The notes beneath the pieces are model-generated. The model did not search any database. It saw nothing but the letters and a program-made list of their open reading frames with translations, and was not told the origin of the DNA. A stretch of 64,000 nucleotides of DNA from Butyrivibrio fibrisolvens (lineage in GTDB: Bacteria > Bacillota > Clostridia > Lachnospirales > Lachnospiraceae), in assembly GCF_023206215.1 (NCBI RefSeq), contig NZ_CP065800.1, positions 3,224,001-3,288,000 on the forward strand, in the 5' to 3' direction. Numbering within the stretch: the first letter of the stretch is position 1; every line of letters starts with the position of its first letter. This document shows positions 35,564 through 43,998 of the stretch, in pieces. The translations under genes and the position numbers were made by a program.

Positions 35564-37591
35564 ATGTTACTTTCATGTCACAATATATGTAAATCTTTCG
35601 ACGGTAAAGACATCTTAAAAGGTGTTTCTTTTCACATAGAAGCAAATGAAAAAGCAGCTATCGTCGGTATTAACGGAGCCGGCAAGACTACACTTTTAAA
35701 GATAATAACAGGGCAGCTGTCACCTGACGAAGGCGAAGTTGTTTTTGCCAAGGATACAAGTTTTGGATACCTGGCACAGAACCAGAACATAGATTCAGGC
35801 AATACGATCTATGATGAACTTAAGCTTGTCAAAAAAGATACGATAGAGCTTGAAGAGAAGATCCGCGAAGCTGAAGAACAGATGAAGGTCCTTACAGGAG
35901 ACGACCTTACAAAGCTCATGAATGACTACACCGCAATGACTCACCACTTCCAGCTTATCGACGGATACGCCTGGCAGAGCGAAGTCGCCGGAGTAGCCAG
36001 AGGTCTTGGCTTTACAGATGAAGAGTTCGGAAAGTCCATCAGTACCCTCTCCGGAGGCCAGAAGACAAGAGTTGCCCTTGGTAAGCTCCTTCTCCAAAAG
36101 CCTGACCTTATCATCCTTGACGAGCCCACCAACCATCTTGATATGAATTCCATACAGTGGCTTGAGACCTATCTTCTCAACTACAAGGGCGCCGTACTGA
36201 TCGTATCCCACGATCGTTACTTCCTTGATAAGATAGCAGGCAAGATCGTCGAGATCGACCAGACAAAGGCCGGCATCTACAACGGCAACTACTCTTTCTA
36301 TGCTACAGAAAAAGAAAAGCGCCGCGCTATAGCATGGCACGCCTACATCAATCAGCAGCAGGAGATCAAGCACCAGCAGGAAGTAATCGATAAGCTTAAG
36401 AGCTTCAACCGTGAGAAATCCATAAAGCGTGCTGAGAGCAGGGAAAAGATGCTTGAGAAGATCGAGCGTATCGAAAAGCCTACAGAAGTTGATGATGAGA
36501 TGAAGATAAAGCTCACACCATCCTGCGTATCAGGTAATGACGTACTAAATGTAGAAGGCATCTCCAAATCCTTTGAAAATGCCCACCTTTTTGAGAATAT
36601 ATCATTCGAAATAAAAAGAGGCGAGCGCGTAGCGATCATCGGCGATAACGGAACCGGTAAGACCACAATGCTCAAGATCATCAACGGTCTTCTTCCTCCT
36701 GATGCAGGCAAGATAACCCTTGGCGTCAAAGTTCACCCTGGTTACTACGATCAGGAACACCACGTGCTTCATGATGAAAAGACTCTTTTTGAAGAAATTT
36801 CAGATGAGTATCCAACTCTTAATAATACAGAGATAAGAAATACGCTTGCTGCCTTCCTCTTTACTGGCGAAGACGTATTTAAGCGTGTCGGCGACCTCTC
36901 CGGTGGTGAAAAGGGTCGTATGTCACTTGCAAAGCTTATGCTCTCTGAAGCTAATCTCTTGCTTCTCGATGAGCCTACAAACCACCTTGATATTACAAGT
37001 AAGGAAGTTCTTGAAAGTGCTCTTAACGGCTATGAGGGAACTGTCCTGTACGTAAGCCACGACAGATACTTCATCAACAAGACTGCTACCAGGATCCTGG
37101 ATCTTACAAACGGCGTACTTGTTAACTATCTTGGTAACTACGACTATTATCTCGAGCACCATGATGAGCGTATGGCTCAGATCCTTGCAGGTAATCAGTC
37201 TGCTACTGCTACCGCTGCTGCAAGCGGAGTACTTCTTGGAGGCCAGAGCGTTTCTAGCTTAGGAAGTACAAATACTTCATCTGCTTCAGGTTCGATCAAA
37301 GCTAACAGCTTCCAGTATGCAGGTGACAGTGCCGATGCTACAGACGGCAAGGCCGACTGGAAAGCCCAGAAAGCCGCTGCTGCCCAGCAGAAGAAGAAGG
37401 AAAAAGAGCTTAAAGCCTGCGAAGAAGAAATCGCAAAACTTGAAGAGCGTAACGAAGTCCTGAATGAAGAAATGTCCAGACCTGAGATCGCAACAGACCT
37501 TGCAGAACTTCGTAAGCGCACGGACGAGCAGGAAGACATAACAGCAAAACTCGAAGTACTGTATGATAAGTGGGCAATGCTTTCTGAGTAA
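35564..37591 (+). CDS. ABC-F family ATPase
   Basis: Soluble protein of 675 residues with two ABC domains and no membrane part, acting on ribosomes as a translation factor or antibiotic-resistance-type protein. Domain 1 has Walker A GINGAGKTT, signature LSGGQKTR and Walker B LIILDEPTNHLD. Domain 2 has GDNGTGKTT, LSGGEKGR and LLLLDEPTNHLD. The inter-domain P-site linker is charged and helical (about 245-310). A Ser/Thr/Ala-rich linker leads to a C-terminal coiled coil (about 605-670: KKKEKELKACEEEIAKLEER). The layout is closest to YdiF/Uup-like housekeeping ABC-F proteins; resistance function is not evident. GAGG precedes the ATG. Divergent from rex. Confidence 0.93.
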   Translation: MLLSCHNICKSFDGKDILKGVSFHIEANEKAAIVGINGAGKTTLLKIITGQLSPDEGEVVFAKDTSFGYLAQNQNIDSGNTIYDELKLVKKDTIELEEKIREAEEQMKVLTGDDLTKLMNDYTAMTHHFQLIDGYAWQSEVAGVARGLGFTDEEFGKSISTLSGGQKTRVALGKLLLQKPDLIILDEPTNHLDMNSIQWLETYLLNYKGAVLIVSHDRYFLDKIAGKIVEIDQTKAGIYNGNYSFYATEKEKRRAIAWHAYINQQQEIKHQQEVIDKLKSFNREKSIKRAESREKMLEKIERIEKPTEVDDEMKIKLTPSCVSGNDVLNVEGISKSFENAHLFENISFEIKRGERVAIIGDNGTGKTTMLKIINGLLPPDAGKITLGVKVHPGYYDQEHHVLHDEKTLFEEISDEYPTLNNTEIRNTLAAFLFTGEDVFKRVGDLSGGEKGRMSLAKLMLSEANLLLLDEPTNHLDITSKEVLESALNGYEGTVLYVSHDRYFINKTATRILDLTNGVLVNYLGNYDYYLEHHDERMAQILAGNQSATATAAASGVLLGGQSVSSLGSTNTSSASGSIKANSFQYAGDSADATDGKADWKAQKAAAAQQKKKEKELKACEEEIAKLEERNEVLNEEMSRPEIATDLAELRKRTDEQEDITAKLEVLYDKWAMLSE

Positions 37592-37622
37592 TACAGGTTA
37601 TAGATTGTTATAAAACTAATAA

Positions 37623-37664
37623 AAAGAGGGTGTTATCTTCTATTCCAGAAGATTCACCCTCTTT
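37623..37664. terminator. bidirectional terminator
   Basis: AAAGAGGGTG, TT, ATCTTCT, loop, AGAAGAT, T, CACCCTCTTT forms an almost continuous 17-bp stem. On the minus strand it is followed by TTTTTATTAG and serves the genes at 37670-38282. On the plus strand it lies 32 bp after the ABC-F stop but has a poorer T-run. Confidence 0.8.
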
Positions 37665-37669
37665 AAGTA

Positions 37670-37831
37670 TCACTCAATTTCTTCTATTGTCAGGTCAGGA
37701 AAGAGCCTGTCGCTCTTGATCTCGCTGCCGTTATTCTTTGAGCAGAAAGCCACTCCTTTATACTCAATTGTTTCGCCAGCTTTAATGGTAATGACTTCCT
37801 TATCAATAAAGTTCAGCGAGTGCGGGATCAT
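37670..37831 (-). CDS. small overlapping ORF, 53 residues
   Basis: The ORF starts at an ATG inside the 3' end of the gene at 37803-38282 (overlap 29 bp, different frame) and ends just before the bidirectional terminator. The translation MIPHSLNFIDKEVITIKAGE continues to SDRLFPDLTIEEIE. The composition looks coding, and it fills the gap between that gene and its terminator. It could be a separate small protein translated by coupling, or the true C-terminus of the upstream protein after a frame change. No family recognised; the ribosome site is weak. Confidence 0.45.
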   Translation of the reverse strand: MIPHSLNFIDKEVITIKAGETIEYKGVAFCSKNNGSEIKSDRLFPDLTIEEIE

Positions 37832-38282
37832 CAAATTCAATCTCTTCTTCAGTTGAATATGGTACGCCGTCTTTCACACCCTGAACCAATCTGCATGGAC
37901 CATCAAGATAATATGCTTCAATCTCGTAATCCACTGGATCTGCCTCTATTATGTAATCTGCTAAAGCTCTGGCTGCCTTTTCTGTGCTTTCATCTCCGGA
38001 ATTTCCGCCAATAGCAGGGCCTGTAGGGCCACAATAAGCATATAGATAAAACTTCTCGCCATTTTCAGCTTCTGCACAGAGATTATAACTGTACATATTC
38101 TCAAAATTTTTGGTTAAATATGAAGGCTCCCCAAATCTAGCCTTTAGCTGTCCAAATGCAAGTGGAATTTTAGATTCCATTTCTTTTGCATACTTAAAGA
38201 AATCGTAAATAGCGCAAATATGTGCGCCTCCATTAAACTCCTTTTGTTCTTCCTCTGTCTGAACTCTGAATTTGTATTCCAT
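37803..38282 (-). CDS. hypothetical cytosolic protein
   Basis: Protein of 159 residues, family not recognised. It begins MEYKFRVQTEEEQKEF and is acidic, with several aromatic residues and no signal peptide or membrane helix. The segments FGEPSYLTKNFENMYSYNL and FYLYAYCGPTGPAIGGNSGD suggest a compact alpha/beta domain. GGAGG lies 8 nt upstream of the ATG. A small overlapping ORF follows in the same operon. Repeat-derived debris lies upstream. Confidence 0.7.
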   Translation of the reverse strand: MEYKFRVQTEEEQKEFNGGAHICAIYDFFKYAKEMESKIPLAFGQLKARFGEPSYLTKNFENMYSYNLCAEAENGEKFYLYAYCGPTGPAIGGNSGDESTEKAARALADYIIEADPVDYEIEAYYLDGPCRLVQGVKDGVPYSTEEEIEFDDPALAELY

Positions 38283-38401
38283 AGCCTTTTCCTCCTAGTA
38301 GTAGTTTTTATGCGACAAATCAATTGTACTATCGATTATTATTCGATTCTTCTAAATCCGACGAAACGACATTTTTATATTACGAAATGCATCAAAACAT
38401 T

Positions 38402-38490
38402 TTATTCATCCTTGCGTTTGAAATCCAATTCGAAATCCATATCAAATCCGTCCGGAGCCCAGTTAATAGTACCAGGTTCAATAAACTCAA
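38402..38490 (-). pseudogene. gene-tail remnant related to the 52-53 kb genes
   Basis: An open stretch ends in FIEPGTINWAPDGFDMDFEL and DFKRKDE before a stop. Its first part copies the end of the MreB-like gene at 52048 (a 24-bp identical block, 38463-38486 against 52058-52081). Its second part resembles the tail of the lipoprotein at 52724 (WAPEVFEMVFELDFK). There is no start codon or ribosome site, so I read it as a mosaic fragment. Confidence 0.6.
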
Positions 38491-38495
38491 TGTTT

Positions 38496-38630
38496 ATGAA
38501 CCTCCGCAATCAGAAGTGCAAAATATATGCTACCGAGCTGCTGACAACAGAGGCAACAAAGATCATGAATGATTTCTACAAGCTATTTAAGATCTCCTGC
38601 CCTGCAGAGGTGTCGTTGAAACGTGGTTAG
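38496..38630 (+). CDS. short ORF fragment, 44 residues
   Basis: The plus-strand ORF MNLRNQKCKIYATELLTTEA ... CPAEVSLKRG has amino-acid composition like real coding DNA but no ribosome site and no recognised family. It lies in a region of debris and may be the end of a lost gene. Confidence 0.25.
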   Translation: MNLRNQKCKIYATELLTTEATKIMNDFYKLFKISCPAEVSLKRG

Positions 38631-38653
38631 AAAAGTTGGTCGGGAACTATAGT

Positions 38654-39736
38654 TTAAGACTTGCTCTTATCATAGGCGATCTGCTTGAAGAGATTGAAAA
38701 GACCGCTCTTGATAGCATTATTATCATGATCTGCGCCTGTAATCTCGTACCAGATGTGGTCAGCGCCGTTAGCTTCTAAAAGCTCATGATACTGCTTTGG
38801 ATATGTTCCAACTACTGAATCCCTGCTGCCGCAGCAGACAATGAATACATCAGGCTCTACTGCGCCATCTGCAAATTTCATCTCGCTCTCTTCGATCATT
38901 CCCTCGTGAGTCATGAATTTATCTGTTGTAGGAACGATTCCCGGTGCTGCAGAGATTGCACATACATAACCAAAGAGCTCAGGTCTTTGAAGCGTGATAT
39001 AGATTGTCTCTCTGCCGCCCATTGAAAAGCCTGCAAGATAAGTATTTTCTCTACCTGTAAGAATTGAATATTCGCTCTCAATGTGAGGCATCAGGTCATT
39101 AACAAGATCGTTGATGAAATTGTCGTAAGGAAGAACGCTCTCGCTATCAAAACCAGGCTGCTGGTAAGGATCAGATGTTGCGTACATGTTAGGACATACA
39201 ACGATTGTCTCTTCGATGAGTTCATCAGCCGCCATATTACCTACGATCTCTTTGATCCTGTTCTCTCCATCTGAGGAAAAAGAGTACTCGTTTCCAAAGA
39301 TACCATGTAAAAGATACAAAACCGGATACTTCTTATCTTCGCTATAATCTGCAGGAAGAAGAATACTGTAACCCCTCTCCAGTCCACAGGTTTCAGAATA
39401 ATAAGTTGCATGTGTGAACTCGCCGTATTCTACATCACCGCGCTTTGACTCGATCATTAATGGACATCTTTCATCAATCTCATCATTAAGAACGAACTCT
39501 GTGTCAGCACCTTCTGAGTCATCCTCTGTCTTTATTCCTGAAGCAAAAGAGCTTAAGTCTTCACTGCTGTTATCTGTAGCTACGCTACTCTCCCCGGTGC
39601 TATTTGCTACTTCCATGCTTATTTCTTCGTTACTGTTTTCTGCTCCCATACCGTTGTCCCCCTGTGAATTTGCACCACATGCACATAGTGCCGTTATAGC
39701 TAATGCCAATATAATTGATATACTTTTCTTTTTCAT
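38654..39736 (-). CDS. secreted esterase lipoprotein, esterase D / CE1 type
   Basis: Exported alpha/beta hydrolase of 360 residues. The start is at 39736 (MKKKSISIILALAITALCAC) with AGGGG 6 nt upstream; the longer frame is unsupported. The lipobox LCAC makes Cys20 the lipidated residue. An acidic Ser/Asn-rich linker (about 21-100) precedes the esterase domain: oxyanion region LLHGIFGNEYS, nucleophile elbow GFSMGGR with Ser238, an Asp in CCGSRDS (about 306) and the histidine in GADHDN (about 337). Feruloyl and acetylxylan esterases of rumen bacteria have this form, so a role in plant cell-wall breakdown is plausible (inference); substrate unknown. Confidence 0.88.
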   Translation of the reverse strand: MKKKSISIILALAITALCACGANSQGDNGMGAENSNEEISMEVANSTGESSVATDNSSEDLSSFASGIKTEDDSEGADTEFVLNDEIDERCPLMIESKRGDVEYGEFTHATYYSETCGLERGYSILLPADYSEDKKYPVLYLLHGIFGNEYSFSSDGENRIKEIVGNMAADELIEETIVVCPNMYATSDPYQQPGFDSESVLPYDNFINDLVNDLMPHIESEYSILTGRENTYLAGFSMGGRETIYITLQRPELFGYVCAISAAPGIVPTTDKFMTHEGMIEESEMKFADGAVEPDVFIVCCGSRDSVVGTYPKQYHELLEANGADHIWYEITGADHDNNAIKSGLFNLFKQIAYDKSKS

Positions 39737-39876
39737 AACCAGCCCCTTTGAACTGAAAGAATAAACAGTCACAACTAGTACTACTATTATCAAATCATTT
39801 GCATGATTTATCATTATAATCATGTAAAAAGCCGCTCACAAGCCATATATTGCTATAATCATGCTATTGGCATTCA

Positions 39877-40038
39877 TTAATTCGAGTTATATCTTTCAAG
39901 CTCCTTTTTAATTTCCAAATACTCATCAACTTGTTTTTGGATCTCTTCATCATCATAAGGAAAAAGAGCCAGCCCCTCTGGACTGACCCTCATAAACTTT
40001 GGCAAACCCTCACCAATGTTGATTATCCGGGAAAACAT
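39877..40038 (-). CDS. doubtful small ORF, 53 residues
   Basis: The ORF MFSRIINIGEGLPKFMRVSP ... YLEIKKELERYNSN overlaps the end of the DUF3592-like paralogue in another frame. The C-terminal half is charged and helix-like. No ribosome site is seen, so it may be a gene remnant or a displaced tail. Confidence 0.3.
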   Translation of the reverse strand: MFSRIINIGEGLPKFMRVSPEGLALFPYDDEEIQKQVDEYLEIKKELERYNSN

Positions 40039-40494
40039 ACGTATATGAATGTGTTTGGGGAGCAGTAGTTTCAATACTTGATCGTAAAGACCATATCAAA
40101 AGCGAAAGCATCAAAAACAATGCGATTACAAATAGACTATACCCAGCATAGAATTTATATTTTCTCCAGTTGATATCTGATTGGATTTCATGGACTCCTT
40201 CCGGATCATATATATAAACAACGATATTAGCTCCAGGTTTTAGACCTTTTTCACTGGTGCATACTTCTCCTTCCAGCGTCTTGCCTTTATAATCATAGCT
40301 AACATTATATGTCTCATATATCTCACCACACCTACTATTTATCTTAACAATCTCTGTCCCTTTACTATCAATGACCTTTCCTCTAAACTTTTAGATTTCT
40401 TATATCTTATTCCTAAAATCAAATTTATAATTGCCCAAAAAATAAATACCGATATAAAAAAACCTATTCCTAAATAACCACCCAATGCTCTCAA
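40010..40494 (-). pseudogene. DUF3592-like membrane protein paralogue, frameshifted
   Basis: Tandem paralogue of the next gene. It begins at a TTG (40494) with GGAGGAAG about 5 nt upstream and one hydrophobic helix, then breaks at a four-base A-run (40389-40392 as T on the plus strand); the paralogue has five. Adding one A continues as KKFRGKVIDSKGTEIVKINS, then CGEIYETYNVSYDYKGKTL, YIYDPEG and HEIQSDINWRKYKFYAGYSL, parallel to the intact copy, and a second helix. The protein would be about 161 residues. Miscalling or a recent mutation are equally possible. Confidence 0.7.
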
Positions 40495-40621
40495 AAAACT
40501 TCCTCCTTGAAAAAACTATCATTAAATGTCTCTTTATTATTCTCAATAAATTATTTGTTATATTCATAAGAATTATAATAGCTACCAACAGTTACTTTAT
40601 TTTTATATTGGCTATCATAAT

Positions 40622-41038
40622 TCATTTGGTCCATGCCCCATAAAAAAGCAAAAACATCAATAATATAACTATAATTCCCACAGCACACGCAGCAAATATT
40701 TGAAATTTCCTCCATCCGATATCTGATTGAATTTCATGAAGATTATCCGGATCATATACATAAACATCTATCTTATCTCCACGTCTTAACCCTGTTTCAT
40801 CTGTGCAAACCTCGCCTCGAAGTGTCTGGCCATTATATTCGTAACAAACATCATATGTTTCATATATTTCACCACAGCGGCGACCAAAATAAACTATCTC
40901 TGTGTCTATACTATCAATAACTCTTCCTTTAAACTTTTTGGATTTCTTATATTTAATTCCAGAAATCATATCCACCATTACCAAGAGTAATACAAATGGT
41001 AAAAATGCTAATCCCCAACAACTTGAACTTGTCATCAT
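40622..41038 (-). CDS. DUF3592-like small membrane protein
   Basis: Protein of 138 residues with a helix near each end (about 7-25 and 110-130) enclosing a soluble beta-rich domain (FKGRVIDSIDTEIVYFG, YDVCYEYNGQTLRGEV, IDVYVYDPDNLHEI). This resembles DUF3592-type proteins; function unknown. I place the start at 41038 (MMTSSSC) because AAAGG lies 5 nt upstream; a longer ORF adds 20 residues without a site. The frameshifted paralogue lies 127 bp downstream, so the pair arose by tandem duplication. Confidence 0.75.
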   Translation of the reverse strand: MMTSSSCWGLAFLPFVLLLVMVDMISGIKYKKSKKFKGRVIDSIDTEIVYFGRRCGEIYETYDVCYEYNGQTLRGEVCTDETGLRRGDKIDVYVYDPDNLHEIQSDIGWRKFQIFAACAVGIIVILLMFLLFYGAWTK

Positions 41039-41154
41039 ATTAACCTTTCTATATTCAAAACAAAAATACAATTGATATATGAGGCCTGCATATATCATAA
41101 CGATACATAGCTTACCATATAGTATCTTTGTAAATAAATAATAATCGCAGCAAA

Positions 41155-41197
41155 AAAAGACGTATAATTCATGTACTCACAGGCTATACGTCTTTTT
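41155..41197. terminator. bidirectional terminator of the ASCH-GNAT gene
   Basis: AAAAAGACGTATA (41155-41167) and TATACGTCTTTTT (41185-41197) form a 13-bp perfect stem with A/T runs on both sides. On the minus strand it ends the C-terminal half of the interrupted GNAT gene. Confidence 0.85.
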
Positions 41198-41227
41198 AAT
41201 ACTGCTGTTATTCTTTTACTAAATCAT

Positions 41228-41482
41228 TCAGTTCAGACGGATCCTGTATCTTTCAAGATCTACCTGATCACATTCTAAAAATACTGTTTCGATATACTCT
41301 CCGCCATTTGCAAGAATTGTCTTTTTACTGGCTTCATTTGAAGGAATACAGCTTACTCCTATTTCATCAAATCCAAAGCTCTTAAGAAAATCCAGCGCTT
41401 TAGCAAGCATTCTCTTTGCATATCCTTTCCTTCTCTCTGAAGGTCTGACTGAATAACCAACATGTCCTGTGAACTCTTTCAT
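41228..41482 (-). pseudogene. GNAT acetyltransferase, C-terminal half of a split gene
   Basis: The ORF of 84 residues starts MKEFTGHVGYSVRPSERRKG, which is the acetyl-CoA-binding core of a GNAT fold (VGYSVRPSERRKGYAKRM, the R/Q-x-x-G-x-A loop), and continues with the later strands (IGVSCIPSNEASKKTILANG). The N-terminal half of the fold is missing, and a stop lies directly upstream. The missing half is the tail of the ORF at 50654-51550. Joining them across the 13-bp att repeat gives the in-frame sequence VLTE-R-MKEFTGHVGYS. The gene was therefore split by the 9.3-kb element between them. Confidence 0.85.
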
Positions 41483-41484
41483 TC

Positions 41485-41497
41485 TCTCTTAGAGAAC
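41485..41497. repeat. attL core of the integrative element
   Basis: TCTC-TTA-GAGAAC on the plus strand. It matches 50803-50815 except for the 3-bp centre, which resembles a coupling sequence as in Tn916-type integration. The arms TCTC/GAGA are inverted relative to each other. Confidence 0.75.
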
Positions 41498-41543
41498 TTT
41501 TTCACTGCCTTAAGTGCCTTGTTTTGGGCATTTCTAGGGCGAG

Positions 41544-41569
41544 TTGCTGTTTACCTGCTGCGTACGGTA
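41544..41569. repeat. arm-type repeat near the left end
   Basis: TTGCTGTTTACCTGCTGCGT followed by ACGGTA. Very similar, in the same orientation, to 50647-50684 beside the integrase stop. Probably bound by the integrase N-terminal domain. Confidence 0.6.
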
Positions 41570-41736
41570 GAAAGCTCAGGGCTACTGTATGCTGCTGGCG
41601 GCAACTTTAATAACCGCGATCAAAAATAATACTCTGATTTTATTCTCTACTCATTAAATCTTTGTCTGTCTTTTGTAAGATTATCTTCCGGAATAACGTT
41701 CCACCATCCATCCCGATAATTGAGATGTTTTCTGTC

Positions 41737-42054
41737 TCATTTTGCTTTCTTTGGTTTCTTATCCGGAAGTTCAGCATACATACCATTCAACAGTTCCAAA
41801 ATCAAAGCCTTGTCATCAAAACTATCAAATACATGCATCAGAGTCTTTGAACCTTCATACGGATAACGCAGTTCAGACTCCGCAAGCATTCTGTCCGATG
41901 TCGGCGTTCTCTTTAGAAACAGTTCATTATCGCAAATGTCACCTATCAGTTTTCCATTGAGGTATACAAGATACCCGCCCATCATAGATTTTATGACAAT
42001 ATCACCGGCTGCAGATAAAGCCTCACGAACATATTCATTATATTCACTCACCAT
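41737..42054 (-). CDS. TfoX/Sxy N-terminal domain protein
   Basis: Protein of 105 residues covering a single TfoX_N domain: VREALSAAGDIVIKSMMGGY, LVYLNGKLIGDICDNELFLK and a C-terminal helix. Proteobacterial TfoX regulates competence, but stand-alone TfoX_N proteins in Firmicutes have no proven role, so I do not infer competence. GGGGG lies 6 nt upstream of the ATG. It is cargo of the integrative element. The C-terminus is basic (DKKPKKAK). Confidence 0.85.
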   Translation of the reverse strand: MVSEYNEYVREALSAAGDIVIKSMMGGYLVYLNGKLIGDICDNELFLKRTPTSDRMLAESELRYPYEGSKTLMHVFDSFDDKALILELLNGMYAELPDKKPKKAK

Positions 42055-42200
42055 AGTTTTCCCCCATCAAACTGCTGATTAGTCGCTCTACATTGTATTC
42101 CGGTAAAATTGACCAAAGACCTTTATAAACAGCAAATATTTATGCATGTTTTATGCAAATATCTTGTTTTCCATATGAGTTCTCTCCCATTATGGCCCCC

Positions 42201-42617
42201 TCATGGCTGTGTCATAAGAATCTTAATCAGTTCTGCAAAGCTGACTATTTCCTGTACAGTTGTGTATTCTTCAGTTGTATGTATGTTATGCATGGGACCA
42301 TATATATTAAGGCCATCCATCCCGTGTTTTATCAGTGAATTAATGTCACTTCCTCCAAAGGATTTCTTTGCTGCGGCTCTCTTTCCCTGTTTCTCTAAGG
42401 CTCTTTTATAACTGTCTAAAGCACTTCCAGACCTGGCATTGACGTCTATCTTGTAAACGGTGATTCTCTCTTTTTTATCTACCCAGAGCTCTGCACCCGC
42501 TCCTACCGCATCCTCTGAATAAATACTTTCTACATGATCCATTGTCCGATACGCATCTACATGTACGCCACTTCTTATCTCGCCTTTTATAATGCATCTT
42601 TCCGGTACAGCATACGG
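42201..42617 (-). pseudogene. M20-family peptidase, C-terminal remnant
   Basis: An open stretch from about 42617 translates as YAVPERCIIKGEIRSGVHVD ... MDHVESIYSEDAVGAG and ends LNIYGPMHNIHTTEEYTTVQ followed by EIVSFAELIKILMTQP. This is the dimerisation-lid end and C-terminal metal-binding part of an M20 (PepT-like) peptidase. The N-terminal two-thirds with most metal ligands is missing, and a stop lies upstream, so it is a truncated remnant within the cargo region. Confidence 0.75.
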
Positions 42618-42692
42618 TCAGTTAATATTAAGTTGAACAATTATTACCTGATTGGATATGTTCATCTATATGAATCACTCGTATATTAAAGA

Positions 42693-43913
42693 TCAGATAT
42701 GATCCTCCACCCAGTCCATAATGATCTCCGAGCCGGTCGCATAGCCACCCATCTGGGTATGGCACTGCGCAGTGCTGTCATCATCAAACAGAATATAATC
42801 CTTGTTCCTTGCATTCGGTAGAGCGTCATAAAGTTCCTTAGCAGCTCCGAATGTCATCTCAGCCGTACCATCAAGGATTAAAACTTCACACTCCACCTTG
42901 TCCAGTATTTTTGTGTTATCATACTTTTTCAATTCATCTACGACTGATTCCTCCGGCACTCCATGCTTCCATGCATAATCTTCCAGCATAACACTCATGA
43001 ACTTTGGGCGCATCTTTGACGGCATCTTTTGCAGCATTGCCAGTCTCTCTCCAATTCCTTTCCCCCAACTGATATTTCCGGGATCTGCAATGATCAACTT
43101 TATTCTTTTGTCAAACGCTGCTACTCTCGGCATCAGGAAACCACCAAATGAAAATCCCATACATGCTATGCGAGACATATCAACACAATCCATCGTTTCA
43201 GCATAATCAAGAACAGGTCCCATAACCTTTTCCCAGTCCGGGCGGAACTTCAAATTCTGAAATCGAAGGGCATACCCCTGTCCTGGTCCATCGTAGGTAA
43301 GACAGTGTATTCCACGTTTTAATGCAGCATCAAACATCCATCTGGTATCTACAGCCCAGGTATCCCTGCCTGGAGTAAGCACCAGAAGCGGAGCCTTATC
43401 CCTTTTTGCATAAGGAGATTGGTAGAAATGACCCGGAAGATAAGTCCCCTCATATGGGATCTCCACATATTTCCCTGGATACCCTGACAGCGCCAGCGAT
43501 TTCTCATAACAGTCAAAGCTATGCCTTGTATATTCTTCCATCTTAGGAGAATGCACATCCTCCATATACATGGTTGCCATACGGTAATATGTTGACGCAC
43601 GAAGATACGCAGTAGATGCGCTAATCTTCTTTTCATTTTTCTCAGAGTTCTGTGCCCTCGTTTTAAGTTTTGATGCAAGATCAGCCCACGTATTCTCCCA
43701 ACTGTCGGTTTCCTTGTCATTCAAACGGCTTACAACCTCGAACGCTTCTCCGGCATCCGCCATGCCAAGATAGCAGAGACCCATCACATGCTTCATAATG
43801 GCATCCGTCATGATCCCGTCCGTAAACTTAAGCTCAGACCAATGATTGCCTGAGATTGACTGTATGCTCGGTCCTTTTGACATTGAACCGTTGTTTTTCT
43901 TTAAAATACTCAT
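42693..43913 (-). CDS. alpha/beta hydrolase, FrsA/prolyl-oligopeptidase-like
   Basis: Cytosolic hydrolase of 406 residues. An N-terminal helical cap (about 25-140) is followed by an alpha/beta core: LLVLTPGRDTWAVD, LTYDGPGQGYAL, nucleophile elbow GFSFGGF (Ser in IACMGFSFGG), DGTAEMTFG and a C-terminal histidine region (STAQCHTQMGG). It resembles FrsA-like and 2,6-dihydropseudooxynicotine-hydrolase-like esterases; substrate unknown. GGAGG is 7 nt before the ATG. A TTGAC-NN-GTCAA operator sits 21 bp upstream of the start, so it is probably repressed by the MarR protein encoded two genes upstream. Confidence 0.85.
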   Translation of the reverse strand: MSILKKNNGSMSKGPSIQSISGNHWSELKFTDGIMTDAIMKHVMGLCYLGMADAGEAFEVVSRLNDKETDSWENTWADLASKLKTRAQNSEKNEKKISASTAYLRASTYYRMATMYMEDVHSPKMEEYTRHSFDCYEKSLALSGYPGKYVEIPYEGTYLPGHFYQSPYAKRDKAPLLVLTPGRDTWAVDTRWMFDAALKRGIHCLTYDGPGQGYALRFQNLKFRPDWEKVMGPVLDYAETMDCVDMSRIACMGFSFGGFLMPRVAAFDKRIKLIIADPGNISWGKGIGERLAMLQKMPSKMRPKFMSVMLEDYAWKHGVPEESVVDELKKYDNTKILDKVECEVLILDGTAEMTFGAAKELYDALPNARNKDYILFDDDSTAQCHTQMGGYATGSEIIMDWVEDHI

Positions 43914-43933
43914 TGAGGTACCTCCTTATTCAT

Positions 43934-43945
43934 TTGACTTGTCAA
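43934..43945. promoter_or_regulatory. MarR-type operator upstream of the hydrolase
   Basis: The perfect palindrome TTGACTTGTCAA lies in the 85-bp gap between nitroreductase and hydrolase. It is identical to one of the two sites in the marR promoter (45138-45149). Confidence 0.7.
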
Positions 43946-43998
43946 CTGTGTTTTTGAATAAAAACCGGCAGTCGCATTCTGTGTCTGCCGGCCTTATT

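Noticed and set aside
41737..42054. TfoX-like protein as evidence of natural competence
   Set aside because: Only the N-terminal domain is present, and no competence genes are nearby, so no competence role is claimed.
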